Of a DNA stretch of 64,000 nt, positions 16,881 to 25,525 are shown piece by piece. The DNA lies in the NCBI RefSeq assembly GCF_900114315.1, contig NZ_FOSQ01000009.1:175849-239848 (forward strand). Reading direction: 5' to 3'. The stretch comes from Falsiroseomonas stagni DSM 19981 (GTDB lineage Bacteria > Pseudomonadota > Alphaproteobacteria > Acetobacterales > Acetobacteraceae). The notes under the pieces were generated by a model. The model ran no database searches, was not told the DNA's origin, and saw only the letters and a list, made by a program, of their open reading frames with translations. Position 1 is the first letter of the stretch. Each line of letters opens with the position of its first letter. Both the position numbers and the translations under genes were made by a program.

Positions 16881-17825
16881 GTGGCGCTGTATGTCCTGAA
16901 GCGCCTGCTGGCGGCCATCCCCACGCTGCTGCTGGTGGCCGCCAGCGTCTTCTTCCTGATGCGCCTGATCCCCGGCGACCCCGCGCTGCTCATCCTGGGC
17001 GATGCGGCCACGCCGGAATCGGTCGCGGACCTCCGCGCCGCCATGGGCCTCGATCGCAGCCTGCCCGTGCAGTTCGGCCTCTGGCTCTCCCAGGTCGCCG
17101 CCGGTGATCTCGGCCTGTCCATCACATCCGGGGAGGCCGTGGGGCCGCTGATCCTGGACCGCTTCGGTGTCACCGCCGCCATCGTGCTGGCCGCCGTCGC
17201 CATCGCGGCGCTGGTCGCGGTGCCGGCGGGCATGCTGGCGGCGTGGCGGCAGGGAAGCTGGGGGGACATCGCGGCGGTATCGCTGGCCACGCTGCTGCTC
17301 TCCATCCCCTCCTTCTGGCTCGGCCTCATCCTGCTGCTGGTCTTCGGCCTCAAGCTCGGCTGGGTGCCGGTCGTCGGCTACGTCACCTTCGCGGAGGATG
17401 CCTGGGCCGCGCTGGGCTACATCGCGCTGCCGGTGGCGACGCTGGCGCTGGTCGAGATCGGCGTGCTGATCCGCATGGCCCGCGCCTCGACGATCGAGGT
17501 CCTGCGCCTCGACTACATCGCCCATGCCCGCGCCAAGGGCGTGCCGGAACACCGCGTGCTGCTGCGCCACGCCTTCCCCAACGCCTTCGCGCCGACGCTG
17601 ACGCTGCTGGGCCTGGTGCTCGGCAACCTGCTCGGCGGCATCGCGGTGATCGAGACGGTGTTCACCCTGCCCGGCCTCGGTCGCCTGCTGGTGGAGGCGA
17701 TCTTCGCGCGGGACTATCCCGTCATCCAGGGCGTCATGCTGTTCATCGCGCTGGTCTATGTCGGCGTGAATTTGGTGGTGGACCTGCTCTACCCCGTCTT
17801 CGATCCGCGAGTGGCCGCTTCGTGA
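16881..17825 (+). CDS. ABC transporter permease, DppB type
   Basis: A 314-residue inner-membrane permease. The N-terminal YVLKRLLAAIPTLLLV and FFLMRLIPGDPA are diagnostic of DppB/OppB; the EAA loop is RARAKGVPEHRVLLRH-like near residue 215 (HARAKGVPEHRVLLRHAFPN). Six hydrophobic segments fit the type I importer fold. GTG 16881 is used because it lies 2 bases after the receptor stop and gives the standard N-terminus; longer frame upstream is out-of-frame shadow of the receptor gene. Its stop overlaps the next permease start (GTGA). Confidence 0.9.
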   Translation: MALYVLKRLLAAIPTLLLVAASVFFLMRLIPGDPALLILGDAATPESVADLRAAMGLDRSLPVQFGLWLSQVAAGDLGLSITSGEAVGPLILDRFGVTAAIVLAAVAIAALVAVPAGMLAAWRQGSWGDIAAVSLATLLLSIPSFWLGLILLLVFGLKLGWVPVVGYVTFAEDAWAALGYIALPVATLALVEIGVLIRMARASTIEVLRLDYIAHARAKGVPEHRVLLRHAFPNAFAPTLTLLGLVLGNLLGGIAVIETVFTLPGLGRLLVEAIFARDYPVIQGVMLFIALVYVGVNLVVDLLYPVFDPRVAAS

Positions 17826-18634
17826 AGCGGCTGCGGCTGAACCTGGTGATCGGCGGCACGCTGATGGGGGCGGTGCTGGCGCTCGCCGTCCTGGCGCTGG
17901 CCTGGACGCCCTATGACCCCGTCCGCACCAATCTCCGCCGCCGCCTGCGCCCGCCCTCAGCCGAGTACTGGCTCGGTACCGATGAATTCGGGCGCGACGT
18001 CGCATCGCGGCTGATGGCGGGCGCCGTCACCAGCCTTGGCGTCGCGGCGGCGACGGTGCTGGTGGCACTCGCCATCGGCATCGCCATCGGGCTCGCCAGC
18101 GGGTTCCTGCGGGGCTGGGTGGACCGCGTGCTGGGCGCGGTGAACGACACGCTGCTGGCCTTTCCTGGCATCCTGCTGGCGCTCGGCCTGCTGGCGGTGA
18201 TCGGCCCGTCGCGAAGCGGCATCGTGCTGGCCCTCGGCCTCGCCTACGCCCCCACCGTCGCGCGCGTCGTGCGCGGCAGCGTGCTGTCGATCCGCGAACG
18301 CGAATTCGTGGAGGCATCGCGCGCGCTCGGCAATTCCGAGGGCTACACGCTGCTGCGCCACGTGCTGCCGCATACCGCCGCACCGGTCATCGTGCTGGCG
18401 ACATCGTTGTTCGGCTGGGTGATCCTGTCGGAAAGCGCGCTGTCCTTCCTCGGCCTCGGCGTGCCGCCACCCGCCGCCACCTGGGGCAACATGCTGGCCT
18501 CCGCCCGCCCCTTCATGGCGGAGGCGCCGCTGCTCTCCATCGCCCCCGGCGCGCTGATCGCCATGTGCCTGCTGGGCGTGAACCTGCTGGGCGATGCGCT
18601 GCGGGACCTTCTGGACCCGAGGGACGGCGCATGA
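17822..18634 (+). CDS. ABC transporter permease, DppC type
   Basis: A 270-residue inner-membrane permease, the partner of the DppB-type protein. It begins at GTG 17822, inside the stop of the preceding gene. DppC features: WTPYDPVRTNLRRRLRPPS followed by YWLGTDEFGRDVASRL, and the EAA loop EASRALGNSEGYTLLRHVLP. The C-terminus AMCLLGVNLLGDALRDLLDPR is standard for the family. The stop overlaps the ATP-binding gene (ATGA), so all four genes form one tightly coupled operon. Confidence 0.9.
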   Translation: MKRLRLNLVIGGTLMGAVLALAVLALAWTPYDPVRTNLRRRLRPPSAEYWLGTDEFGRDVASRLMAGAVTSLGVAAATVLVALAIGIAIGLASGFLRGWVDRVLGAVNDTLLAFPGILLALGLLAVIGPSRSGIVLALGLAYAPTVARVVRGSVLSIREREFVEASRALGNSEGYTLLRHVLPHTAAPVIVLATSLFGWVILSESALSFLGLGVPPPAATWGNMLASARPFMAEAPLLSIAPGALIAMCLLGVNLLGDALRDLLDPRDGA

Positions 18635-20208
18635 GCCTGCTGGAGGTCGCGGGCCTTCGCATCGCCGCCGGTGCGCGCGACATCGTGCGCGATCTGTCCT
18701 TCAGCGTCGCGGAAGGGGAGACGCTGGCCCTGGTCGGCGAAAGCGGATCGGGCAAGAGCGCCACGGCCCGCGCCGTGATCGGGCTGCTGCCACCCGGCCT
18801 GCGCCATGCCGGCGGCCGCATCGCCTTGGCGGGCCAGGACCTGTCCGCGCTGCCGCCCGCGACGCTGCGCGCGCTGCGCGGCCCCGGCATGGGCATGGTG
18901 TTCCAGGAACCCATGACGTCGCTGAACCCCGCCCAGCGCATCGGCGCGCAGATGGCTGAGGGCCTGGCACTCCACACCACGCTCGACGCCGCCGCGCGCA
19001 AGCGCGCCTGCATCGCGATGCTGGAGCGTGTCGGCATCACCGATCCGGAACGCCGCCTGCTGGCCTATCCCCATGAATTCTCCGGCGGCATGCGCCAGCG
19101 CATCATGCTGGCCTCCGTCATGCTGCTGCGGCCGCGGCTGCTGATCGCCGATGAACCCACCACCGCCCTGGATACGCTGACCCAGGCGGAGGTGCTGGCG
19201 CTAATGAAGGAACTGGCGCGCGAACAGGGCAGCTCGATCCTGCTCATCACCCATGACCTCGGCCTTGTTTCGCGCCATGCGGACCGCGCGCTGGTCATGC
19301 AGTCCGGCCAGGCGGTGGAGGAAGGCCCCGCCGCGCCGCTGCTCGCCGCGCCCCGCCACGCCTACACCCGGGCGCTGGTCGCCGCCCTGCCCCGCCGCGG
19401 CCCCGCCCGCGTCATCCCACCGGCACCGCCGTTGATCGAGGCGCGCAGCCTGTCGGTGGCCTATCCCGGACGCGGCGGCTGGTTCCGCCGCGCGGCGCCG
19501 ATGCCGGCCGTGCAAAGCGTGTCGCTCTCGATCCATCCCGGAGAGGTCGTGGCCCTGGTCGGCGGTTCGGGTTCCGGCAAGACCACGCTGGGTCGTGCCA
19601 TGCTGCGCCTGCTGCCCGCCAGCGGCGGGTCGCTGCTGTTCGGCGGCCAGGACGTGACAGCACGGTCAGGCCCGGCGCTGCTGGATTTCCGCCTGGCCTG
19701 CCAGATCGTCTTCCAGGACCCCTATTCATCGCTGGACCCCCGGATGCGGGTGCGGGACATCGTGGCCGAACCGCTGCGCCTGCCCGCCGGCATGGCCCCC
19801 GCGGACCGCCTGGCGCGCGCCGAGGCCATGCTGGCGGAAGTGGGCCTGGCCGGCCTCGGCGACCGCTTCCCGCACGCGCTGTCCGGCGGCCAGCGCCAGC
19901 GCGTCGCCATCGCCCGCGCCCTGGTCCGCAACCCCGCCTTCGTCGTGGCGGATGAGGCCGTGAGCGCGCTGGACGCCACCGTCCGCCAGCAGGTGATCGC
20001 GCTGCTGCGCGACCAGCAGCGCAAGCGCGGCTTCGCCTGCCTCTTCGTCACGCATGATCTGGGCGTGGTGGAGGAGATCGCGGATCGCGTCGTGGTCATG
20101 CAGCATGGCCGCATCGTGGAGGAAGGCCCCCGCGACCAGGTGCTGGACGCGCCCGCGCATGACTACACGCGGGCGCTGCTGGCGGCGTCAGTCCGCCTTC
20201 AGGGCTGA
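18631..20208 (+). CDS. Fused dual ATP-binding protein (DppD-DppF) of peptide-type ABC importer
   Basis: A 525-residue protein with two complete nucleotide-binding domains in one chain. Domain 1: Walker A GESGSGKSAT (~residue 35), signature FSGGMRQRIML, Walker B LLIADEPTTALD. Domain 2: Walker A GGSGSGKTTL (~315), signature LSGGQRQRVAIARAL, Walker B FVVADEAVSALD. Each has the oligopeptide-type C-terminal extension (HAYTRALVAALP; HDYTRALLAAS). It energises the DppBC-like permeases upstream. ATG 18631 overlaps the permease stop. Its 3' end overlaps the convergent ATP-binding gene by 10 bp. Confidence 0.92.
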   Translation: MSLLEVAGLRIAAGARDIVRDLSFSVAEGETLALVGESGSGKSATARAVIGLLPPGLRHAGGRIALAGQDLSALPPATLRALRGPGMGMVFQEPMTSLNPAQRIGAQMAEGLALHTTLDAAARKRACIAMLERVGITDPERRLLAYPHEFSGGMRQRIMLASVMLLRPRLLIADEPTTALDTLTQAEVLALMKELAREQGSSILLITHDLGLVSRHADRALVMQSGQAVEEGPAAPLLAAPRHAYTRALVAALPRRGPARVIPPAPPLIEARSLSVAYPGRGGWFRRAAPMPAVQSVSLSIHPGEVVALVGGSGSGKTTLGRAMLRLLPASGGSLLFGGQDVTARSGPALLDFRLACQIVFQDPYSSLDPRMRVRDIVAEPLRLPAGMAPADRLARAEAMLAEVGLAGLGDRFPHALSGGQRQRVAIARALVRNPAFVVADEAVSALDATVRQQVIALLRDQQRKRGFACLFVTHDLGVVEEIADRVVVMQHGRIVEEGPRDQVLDAPAHDYTRALLAASVRLQG

Positions 20209-21263
20209 ACCAGCACCACCCCCTCGGGGTCCAGCGCCAGCATGACCTGCTCGCCCGGCGCTCGGCGCTTGAGGCGATCCGCGCCCACCGCGAACAACTC
20301 ACCGGCCGCGATGGAGAAGTAGTATTCGGTGTGCGAACCCATATAGGTCGCGCGCGACACCCTGGCCGAAAGCTGGCCTGAATCGCTGATGCGGATCGCT
20401 TCCGGCCGGATCACCAGATCCACCGGCCCGGGCTTCGTCCCGCGATGCGGCAGCGCCAACCTTTCGCCGCCCAGCACCACGGTCGCGGTCGGGCCATCGA
20501 TGCTCTCCACCGCCGCGCGCACATGGTTCGCCTCCCCCATGAAGGTCGCGACGAAGACGCTGGCGGGCTGGGTGTAGAGTTCCTCCGGCGTGCCGGCCTG
20601 CGCGATCTCGGCGTTCCGCATCACGACGATCTTGTCGGAGACGGCCAGCGCCTCCGCCTGGTCATGCGTCACATAGACGACCGTGAGGCCGAGGCGCTGC
20701 TGCAGCGCGCGGATCTCCTCCCGCATCGAACGCCGAAGACGGGCATCGAGGTTGGACAGGGGCTCGTCGAACAGCAGCACCTCCGGCTCCAGCACCAGGG
20801 CGCGCGCCACCGCGACGCGCTGCTGCTGGCCGCCCGACATCTCCGACGGCAGGCGGGTGCCGAAGCCCTTCAGCCCCACCGTCTCCAGCGCCGATTCCGC
20901 CTTCGCATGCGCATCCCGCTTCTTGAAGCCGGAGGAGACGAGGCCGTAGGCGACATTGTCCAGCACCGACATGTGCGGGAACAGCGCATAGGACTGGAAG
21001 ACCATGGAGACGTTGCGTTCGCCCGCCGGCAGCAGGGTCACGTCCTTGCCCCCGATGAACAGCCGCCCGTCGGTCGCCTGTTCCAGCCCCGCGATCATCC
21101 GCAGCAGCGTGGTCTTCCCGCAGCCCGAGGGGCCGAGCAGCGTGACCAGCGTGCCCCCCTCGATCACCAGGTCGAGCGGCTTCACCGCCGTCACCTGCCC
21201 GTAGCGCTTGCCGATGCCGTTGAGGCGCACCTCCGCGCCGCTGAGCTTCAGGGGCAGGGTCAT
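20199..21263 (-). CDS. ABC transporter ATP-binding protein, PotA/FbpC type
   Basis: A 354-residue ATPase with Walker A GPSGCGKTTLLR (~45), Q-loop MVFQSYALFPHMSV, signature MSGGQQQRVAVARAL and Walker B EVLLFDEPLSNLDARLR, followed by the TOBE regulatory domain from ~270. This architecture is typical of Fe(III), spermidine/putrescine, sulfate and 2-aminoethylphosphonate importers. Its start overlaps the permease stop by 4 bp and it is last in the operon. The 3' end overlaps the opposing peptide-ABC ATPase gene by 10 bp. Confidence 0.9.
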   Translation of the reverse strand: MTLPLKLSGAEVRLNGIGKRYGQVTAVKPLDLVIEGGTLVTLLGPSGCGKTTLLRMIAGLEQATDGRLFIGGKDVTLLPAGERNVSMVFQSYALFPHMSVLDNVAYGLVSSGFKKRDAHAKAESALETVGLKGFGTRLPSEMSGGQQQRVAVARALVLEPEVLLFDEPLSNLDARLRRSMREEIRALQQRLGLTVVYVTHDQAEALAVSDKIVVMRNAEIAQAGTPEELYTQPASVFVATFMGEANHVRAAVESIDGPTATVVLGGERLALPHRGTKPGPVDLVIRPEAIRISDSGQLSARVSRATYMGSHTEYYFSIAAGELFAVGADRLKRRAPGEQVMLALDPEGVVLVQP

Positions 21264-23461
21264 GCGGCGGCTCCGGCAGGCTGGGCGCTACGGCGGCCGA
21301 GGCGACGGCGGCCGACGACGAGGTTGATGAGGCCGATCACCGTCATCATCAGGACGATCAGCACGGCGCAGTACGCGATGGCCAGGCCGTAATCGCCATT
21401 GATGACGCGGTTGATGATGAAGACCGTCGCCATCTCGTATTCCGCGGAGACGAGGAAGATGACGGCGGAGACGGTCGTCATCGCGCGGACGAAGGAATAG
21501 ACCAGCGCGGTGACGATGGCCGGCTTCAGCAGCGGCAGCACCACGGTGGTGAGCGCCCGGAAGGTGGAGGCGCGCAAGGTGATCGCGGCCTCATCCAGCG
21601 ACTTGTCCAACTGGCTCATCGCCGCGACGCCGGACCGGACGCCAACGGGCAGGTTCCGGAACACGAAGCAGGCCACCAGGATGAAGGCGGTGCCCGTGAT
21701 CTCCAGCGGCGGGATGTTGTAGGTCAGGATATAGGCGACGCCGATCACCGTGCCGGGCACGGCGAAGGTCAGCATCAGCGCGAATTCCAGCGCCGTGCGG
21801 CCCGCGAAGCGCTGGCGCGTCAGCACCCAGGCCGCCAGCAACCCGATGGCCGCCGTGATGGGCGCCGCGACGGCCGCCAGCTGGATCGTCGTCACCAGCG
21901 AATGCCAGGCGCCGCCGCTGAACAGCATCCGCCCATCGGCGGCCCATTCGATGGCGAAGGCACGCTGGAAGTGGCTGAGCGTGAAGGTCCAGTCCCGCCC
22001 CCAGACGCGGACGAAGGCACCGGCCATCGCCATGGTGTAGACCGTGATGGTCAGCAGCGCCCAGGGAATGGCGATGGCGAAGGCCACGATCTTCACGGGC
22101 CGCGGCAGCACCTGCTGCAAGCCGCCATCGCCCTTGCCGGTCACGGAGACATAGGACCGCTTCCCCACCACCGCGCGCTGCAGCATGAAGGCCAGCAGCC
22201 CCACCACCAGCATGATCGCCGCCAGCACCGCCGCGCGGCCGAAATCCTGCTGCGCGCCGACGACGGCGAAGAAGATCTCCGTGGACAGCACGCCATAGGA
22301 ACCGCCCAGCACGATGGGATTGCCGAAATCCGCCAGGCTTTCGACGAAGACGACCAGCCAGGCATTGGCGAGGCCCGGCACCATCAGCGGCAGCGTCACC
22401 GCGCGGAAGGTGCGCATCTTCGAAGCGCGCAAAGTCTGCGACGCTTCCTCCATGGTGGGGGAGATGCCCTCCACCACGCCGATCAGCACCAGGAAGGCGG
22501 TGGGGGTGAAGGAGAAGACCTGCGCCAGGAAGACGCCGTCGAAGCCGTAGATCCAGCGGCCGAGTTCGACGCCGAAGACCGCCAGCACGATCTGGTTCAC
22601 CACGCCCGACCGCCCGAAGATCAGGATCAGGCCGAGGCCGATGACGAAGGGCGGCGTGATGATGGGCAGCACCGTCAGCAGCCGCATCGCCCGCTTGGCC
22701 GGGAAGGCCGTGCGCGTGACGATCAGCGCGAAGCAAAGGCCGAGGATCGTCGCCGCCGTCGCCGTGCTGGTCGCCAGCACCAGTGTGTTCCAGAAGACGC
22801 CGCAATTGACGCGACCGGTAACGCAGCCGAGGCCCCAGATCTTGTTGTCGAACAGGCGCTCCGCCATCGAGGCACCGAGCGTCATGTCGGGCCGGGGCGC
22901 GAACATCTCGCTCATCATCGTGAGCACCGGCCAGGCGGTGAAGATGATGATGGAGGACACCAGCACGCCGACGGAGCCCGCGACGAAGCGATCCCCCTTG
23001 AACAGTCCGCGCAGCGCGAGCCCGTCCGTCAGCATCACCAGGCAGCCCACGAAGGCCATGGAGGCGCCGAGGCCGAAGCCGAACTGCCGGTCCCCGAGTT
23101 CGCCGAAACTCGCCTCAAGCCAGGGGAAGGACCATCCCTGCACACCGACCGCGAGCCCCTGCGCGACGATCGCCGCGAGCCCGAGCCCGCCACCCCACAG
23201 CAGGAAGGTGGATCGCGCGCGGTTGCTGCCCGCCGGCAGCGCGCCCGGCAGCGCCACCGCCAGCAGCGCCACCACCGGCCAGAACCACCAGCGCCCATGC
23301 GCCATGGCCTGCCAGAGGGCGGAGGACGCTTCCGCATCCCCCTGCCCGAAGCCCATCAGCCCCGGGATGGTCAGCCCGTCCTGCTGCATGTGCCAGGGCA
23401 CGATGGCCGTGCCGATCGCGGCGACCAGCCAGAAGAACAGCGACGATCCCGTGAACCTCAT
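21260..23461 (-). CDS. ABC transporter permease, FbpB type with two fused permease domains and N-terminal extension
   Basis: A 733-residue membrane protein carrying two BPD permease units in one chain, each with an EAA-type loop: EASQTLRASKMRTFRAVTLP (~345) and EAAITLRASTFRALTTVVLP (~625). The two loops are strikingly alike, marking internal duplication. Typical FbpB/ThiP proteins are 500-560 residues; here an extra ~200-residue N-terminal region with about four hydrophobic segments precedes the first unit. It forms the channel for the ATPase downstream and the receptors upstream; both junctions are 4-bp overlaps. Confidence 0.9.
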   Translation of the reverse strand: MRFTGSSLFFWLVAAIGTAIVPWHMQQDGLTIPGLMGFGQGDAEASSALWQAMAHGRWWFWPVVALLAVALPGALPAGSNRARSTFLLWGGGLGLAAIVAQGLAVGVQGWSFPWLEASFGELGDRQFGFGLGASMAFVGCLVMLTDGLALRGLFKGDRFVAGSVGVLVSSIIIFTAWPVLTMMSEMFAPRPDMTLGASMAERLFDNKIWGLGCVTGRVNCGVFWNTLVLATSTATAATILGLCFALIVTRTAFPAKRAMRLLTVLPIITPPFVIGLGLILIFGRSGVVNQIVLAVFGVELGRWIYGFDGVFLAQVFSFTPTAFLVLIGVVEGISPTMEEASQTLRASKMRTFRAVTLPLMVPGLANAWLVVFVESLADFGNPIVLGGSYGVLSTEIFFAVVGAQQDFGRAAVLAAIMLVVGLLAFMLQRAVVGKRSYVSVTGKGDGGLQQVLPRPVKIVAFAIAIPWALLTITVYTMAMAGAFVRVWGRDWTFTLSHFQRAFAIEWAADGRMLFSGGAWHSLVTTIQLAAVAAPITAAIGLLAAWVLTRQRFAGRTALEFALMLTFAVPGTVIGVAYILTYNIPPLEITGTAFILVACFVFRNLPVGVRSGVAAMSQLDKSLDEAAITLRASTFRALTTVVLPLLKPAIVTALVYSFVRAMTTVSAVIFLVSAEYEMATVFIINRVINGDYGLAIAYCAVLIVLMMTVIGLINLVVGRRRLGRRSAQPAGAAA

Positions 23462-24477
23462 CGCGGCAGCGCGCCCACTTCACGGTCCCAGCGCGCCAGC
23501 AGGCGGCGGCGCTCCGCGCTCGCCCCGAAGCGGGCATTGTCGTAGTCGATGATACGCGCCGTCGCCATGTTGGGCGCGCCATCGGTCAGCGGCACGCGAC
23601 GGTTGGCCATGGTCTGCAGCTTCTTCGCCTCGCTGCTCGCCGTGATCTGCGCCTCGGCGCTCAGCGCCCAGTGGTAGAAGCGCTGCGCATTCGCCAGGTT
23701 GCGGGCGCCGCGGATGATGGACATGGACCCGATCTCATAGCCCGTGCCCTCGCAGGGTACGGCATGGCCCACCGGGAACCCCGCCGCCGCTTCCTCCGCC
23801 GCATTGTGGACGAAGGAGATGGACAGCGCCGTCTCCCCCCGCGCCACCGCCGTGATCGGCGCGGTGCCGCTGCGGGGATAGGCGTTGATGCTGCCATGCA
23901 GGCGCTTGAGGTAATCGAAGGCCGGCTCCTCCCCCATCATCTGCACCAGCGTCGCGATGACGATGTAGGCGGTGCCGGAGGAATTGGGGTTCGCCATCTG
24001 GATCTCGCCCCGGTAGATCGGGTTGACGAGGTCCGCCCAGCAGCGCGGCGCCGGCAGGTTGCGGCGCGCGATGAGTTCCGTGTTGAAGCCGAAGCCGAGC
24101 ACGCTGGCATAGACGCCGACGGTGCGGCCTTCCGTCTGCCGCCACTGCGCCTGCGCCCAGTCATGCAGTTCCGCGATGCGCGGGCTTTCATAGGGCAGCG
24201 TCAGGCCTTCCTCGCCCGCCGCCACATGCGGATCGCCCGTGCCGCCCCACCAGACATCGCCGCGGGGGTTGCGCGCTTCCGCGCGCAGCTGCGCCAGCAT
24301 CTCCCCGGTCGATTTCTGGTTGAGCGTGACGCGGATGCCCGTCTCACGCTCGAACCCGCGTGCGATGGGCGTGCACCATTCGATGGTGGCCGCGCAGTAG
24401 AGGTTGAGCTGCCCCTGCGCGGCCGCAGGCAATGCGGGCAGCAGCGCGATGGCGGAAAGGCCCAGAACGCGCCTCAT
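23458..24477 (-). CDS. ABC transporter substrate-binding protein (iron/phosphonate type), paralogue 1
   Basis: A 339-residue exported receptor of the FbpA-like extracellular family 1. A signal peptide ending AAAQG is followed by LNLYCAATIEWC, a conserved cysteine pair, then GFERETGIRV, WWGGTGDPHVAAGEEG and ANPNSSGTAYIVIATL (the ligand-hinge block). The C-terminal RWDREVGALPR is shared with its two upstream paralogues. The gene sits between another receptor (4-bp overlap) and the permease (4-bp overlap). Ligand could be Fe(III), a phosphonate or thiamine-like compound; tyrosine ligands of true FbpA are not obvious. Confidence 0.88.
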   Translation of the reverse strand: MRRVLGLSAIALLPALPAAAQGQLNLYCAATIEWCTPIARGFERETGIRVTLNQKSTGEMLAQLRAEARNPRGDVWWGGTGDPHVAAGEEGLTLPYESPRIAELHDWAQAQWRQTEGRTVGVYASVLGFGFNTELIARRNLPAPRCWADLVNPIYRGEIQMANPNSSGTAYIVIATLVQMMGEEPAFDYLKRLHGSINAYPRSGTAPITAVARGETALSISFVHNAAEEAAAGFPVGHAVPCEGTGYEIGSMSIIRGARNLANAQRFYHWALSAEAQITASSEAKKLQTMANRRVPLTDGAPNMATARIIDYDNARFGASAERRRLLARWDREVGALPR

Positions 24478-25493
24478 CGCGGCAGGGACCCGATCTCGCG
24501 GTCCCAGCGCGCCAGGATGCGGCGGCGCATGTCACCCTGGCCGAAGGCGGCGAAATCATAGTTGATGAGGTTGACGCGGGAGAGGTCGGCGATGCGGGCA
24601 TCCGGCGCCGCATCGCGGTGCGCCGGCGTGTGGAACTGGTTCACCGTCGTCGCGATGTTCTGCGCGGCCGGCGTCAGGTACCAATCGTAGAAGCGCCGCG
24701 CCTGCGCCAGGTTGCGGCTGCCCCGGATGATGGACATGCAGGCCACCTCGTAGCTCGTGCCCTCCGTCGGGAAGACCAGCTCGATCGGGAAGCCCGCCTG
24801 CTGCATGGAGGTGACTTCCATGTTGAAGCTGACGGCGAGCGCCGTCTCGCCCCGCGACACCGCCTGCATCGGCGCGGCGCCGGAGCGGGTGTAGGCGTTC
24901 ACATTGGCATGGAGGCGCCGCAGGTAGTCGAAGGCGCGGTCCTCATCCCACAGCTGCACCAGCCCCGCGATGATGGTGTAGGCGGTGCCGGAGGAGTTGG
25001 GGTTGGGCAGCTGGACCTCACCGCGATAGGCGGGGTTCAGCAGATCCGCCCAGCTCGCGGGCAGCGGCAGGTTCTTCCGCGCCATCAGCTCCCGGTTCCA
25101 CGCGATACCGATCGCGCCGGAGGAAACGCCGACGCAGCGCTCGCCGGACATCGCATGGACGCGCTGCGCCCAGGGATGCAGCCCCGCCATGTTGGGCGAG
25201 GTGTAGGGCTGCAACAGGTTGCCCTCGGCGGCGGAGATATGCGTCTCCGCCGAGGCGCCGAACCAGATGTCGGTGCGCGGGTTCGCGGCCTCCGCCCGGA
25301 TCTGCGCCAGGATCTCCCCGGCCGATTTCCGCGCCATCGCGACGCGGATGCCGGTATCCCGCTGGAACCCCGCCGCGATCGCCTCGCACCAATCGGCGGC
25401 GGGGGCGCAGAGCATGTTCAGGCTGCCCTGCGCCATGGCGGGCGAGGACAGCGCGAACACCGCGCCGGTGACGGCAAGCAGGCGGAAGGTCAT
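24474..25493 (-). CDS. ABC transporter substrate-binding protein, paralogue 2
   Basis: A 339-residue homologue of the downstream receptor, of identical length. Signal peptide to ~AMAQG, cysteine pair in LNMLCAPAADWC, GFQRDTGIRVAM, ASAETHISAAEG in place of the GTGDPH motif, and PNPNSSGTAYTIIAGL. It is the most divergent of the three in the ligand region, where the acidic/His pattern changes (ASAETH instead of GTGDPH). It ends RWDREIGSLPR and overlaps the next gene's start by 4 bp. Three receptors for one channel imply broadened or switched specificity. Confidence 0.88.
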   Translation of the reverse strand: MTFRLLAVTGAVFALSSPAMAQGSLNMLCAPAADWCEAIAAGFQRDTGIRVAMARKSAGEILAQIRAEAANPRTDIWFGASAETHISAAEGNLLQPYTSPNMAGLHPWAQRVHAMSGERCVGVSSGAIGIAWNRELMARKNLPLPASWADLLNPAYRGEVQLPNPNSSGTAYTIIAGLVQLWDEDRAFDYLRRLHANVNAYTRSGAAPMQAVSRGETALAVSFNMEVTSMQQAGFPIELVFPTEGTSYEVACMSIIRGSRNLAQARRFYDWYLTPAAQNIATTVNQFHTPAHRDAAPDARIADLSRVNLINYDFAAFGQGDMRRRILARWDREIGSLPR

Positions 25494-25525
25494 GGGCAGG
25501 GTTCCGTGGGGCAGGAGTTCAGGCT

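Noticed and set aside
20199..20208. Convergent overlap of two ATP-binding genes as a possible antisense regulation site
   Set aside because: A 10-bp tail overlap is common in compact GC-rich genomes and needs no special explanation.
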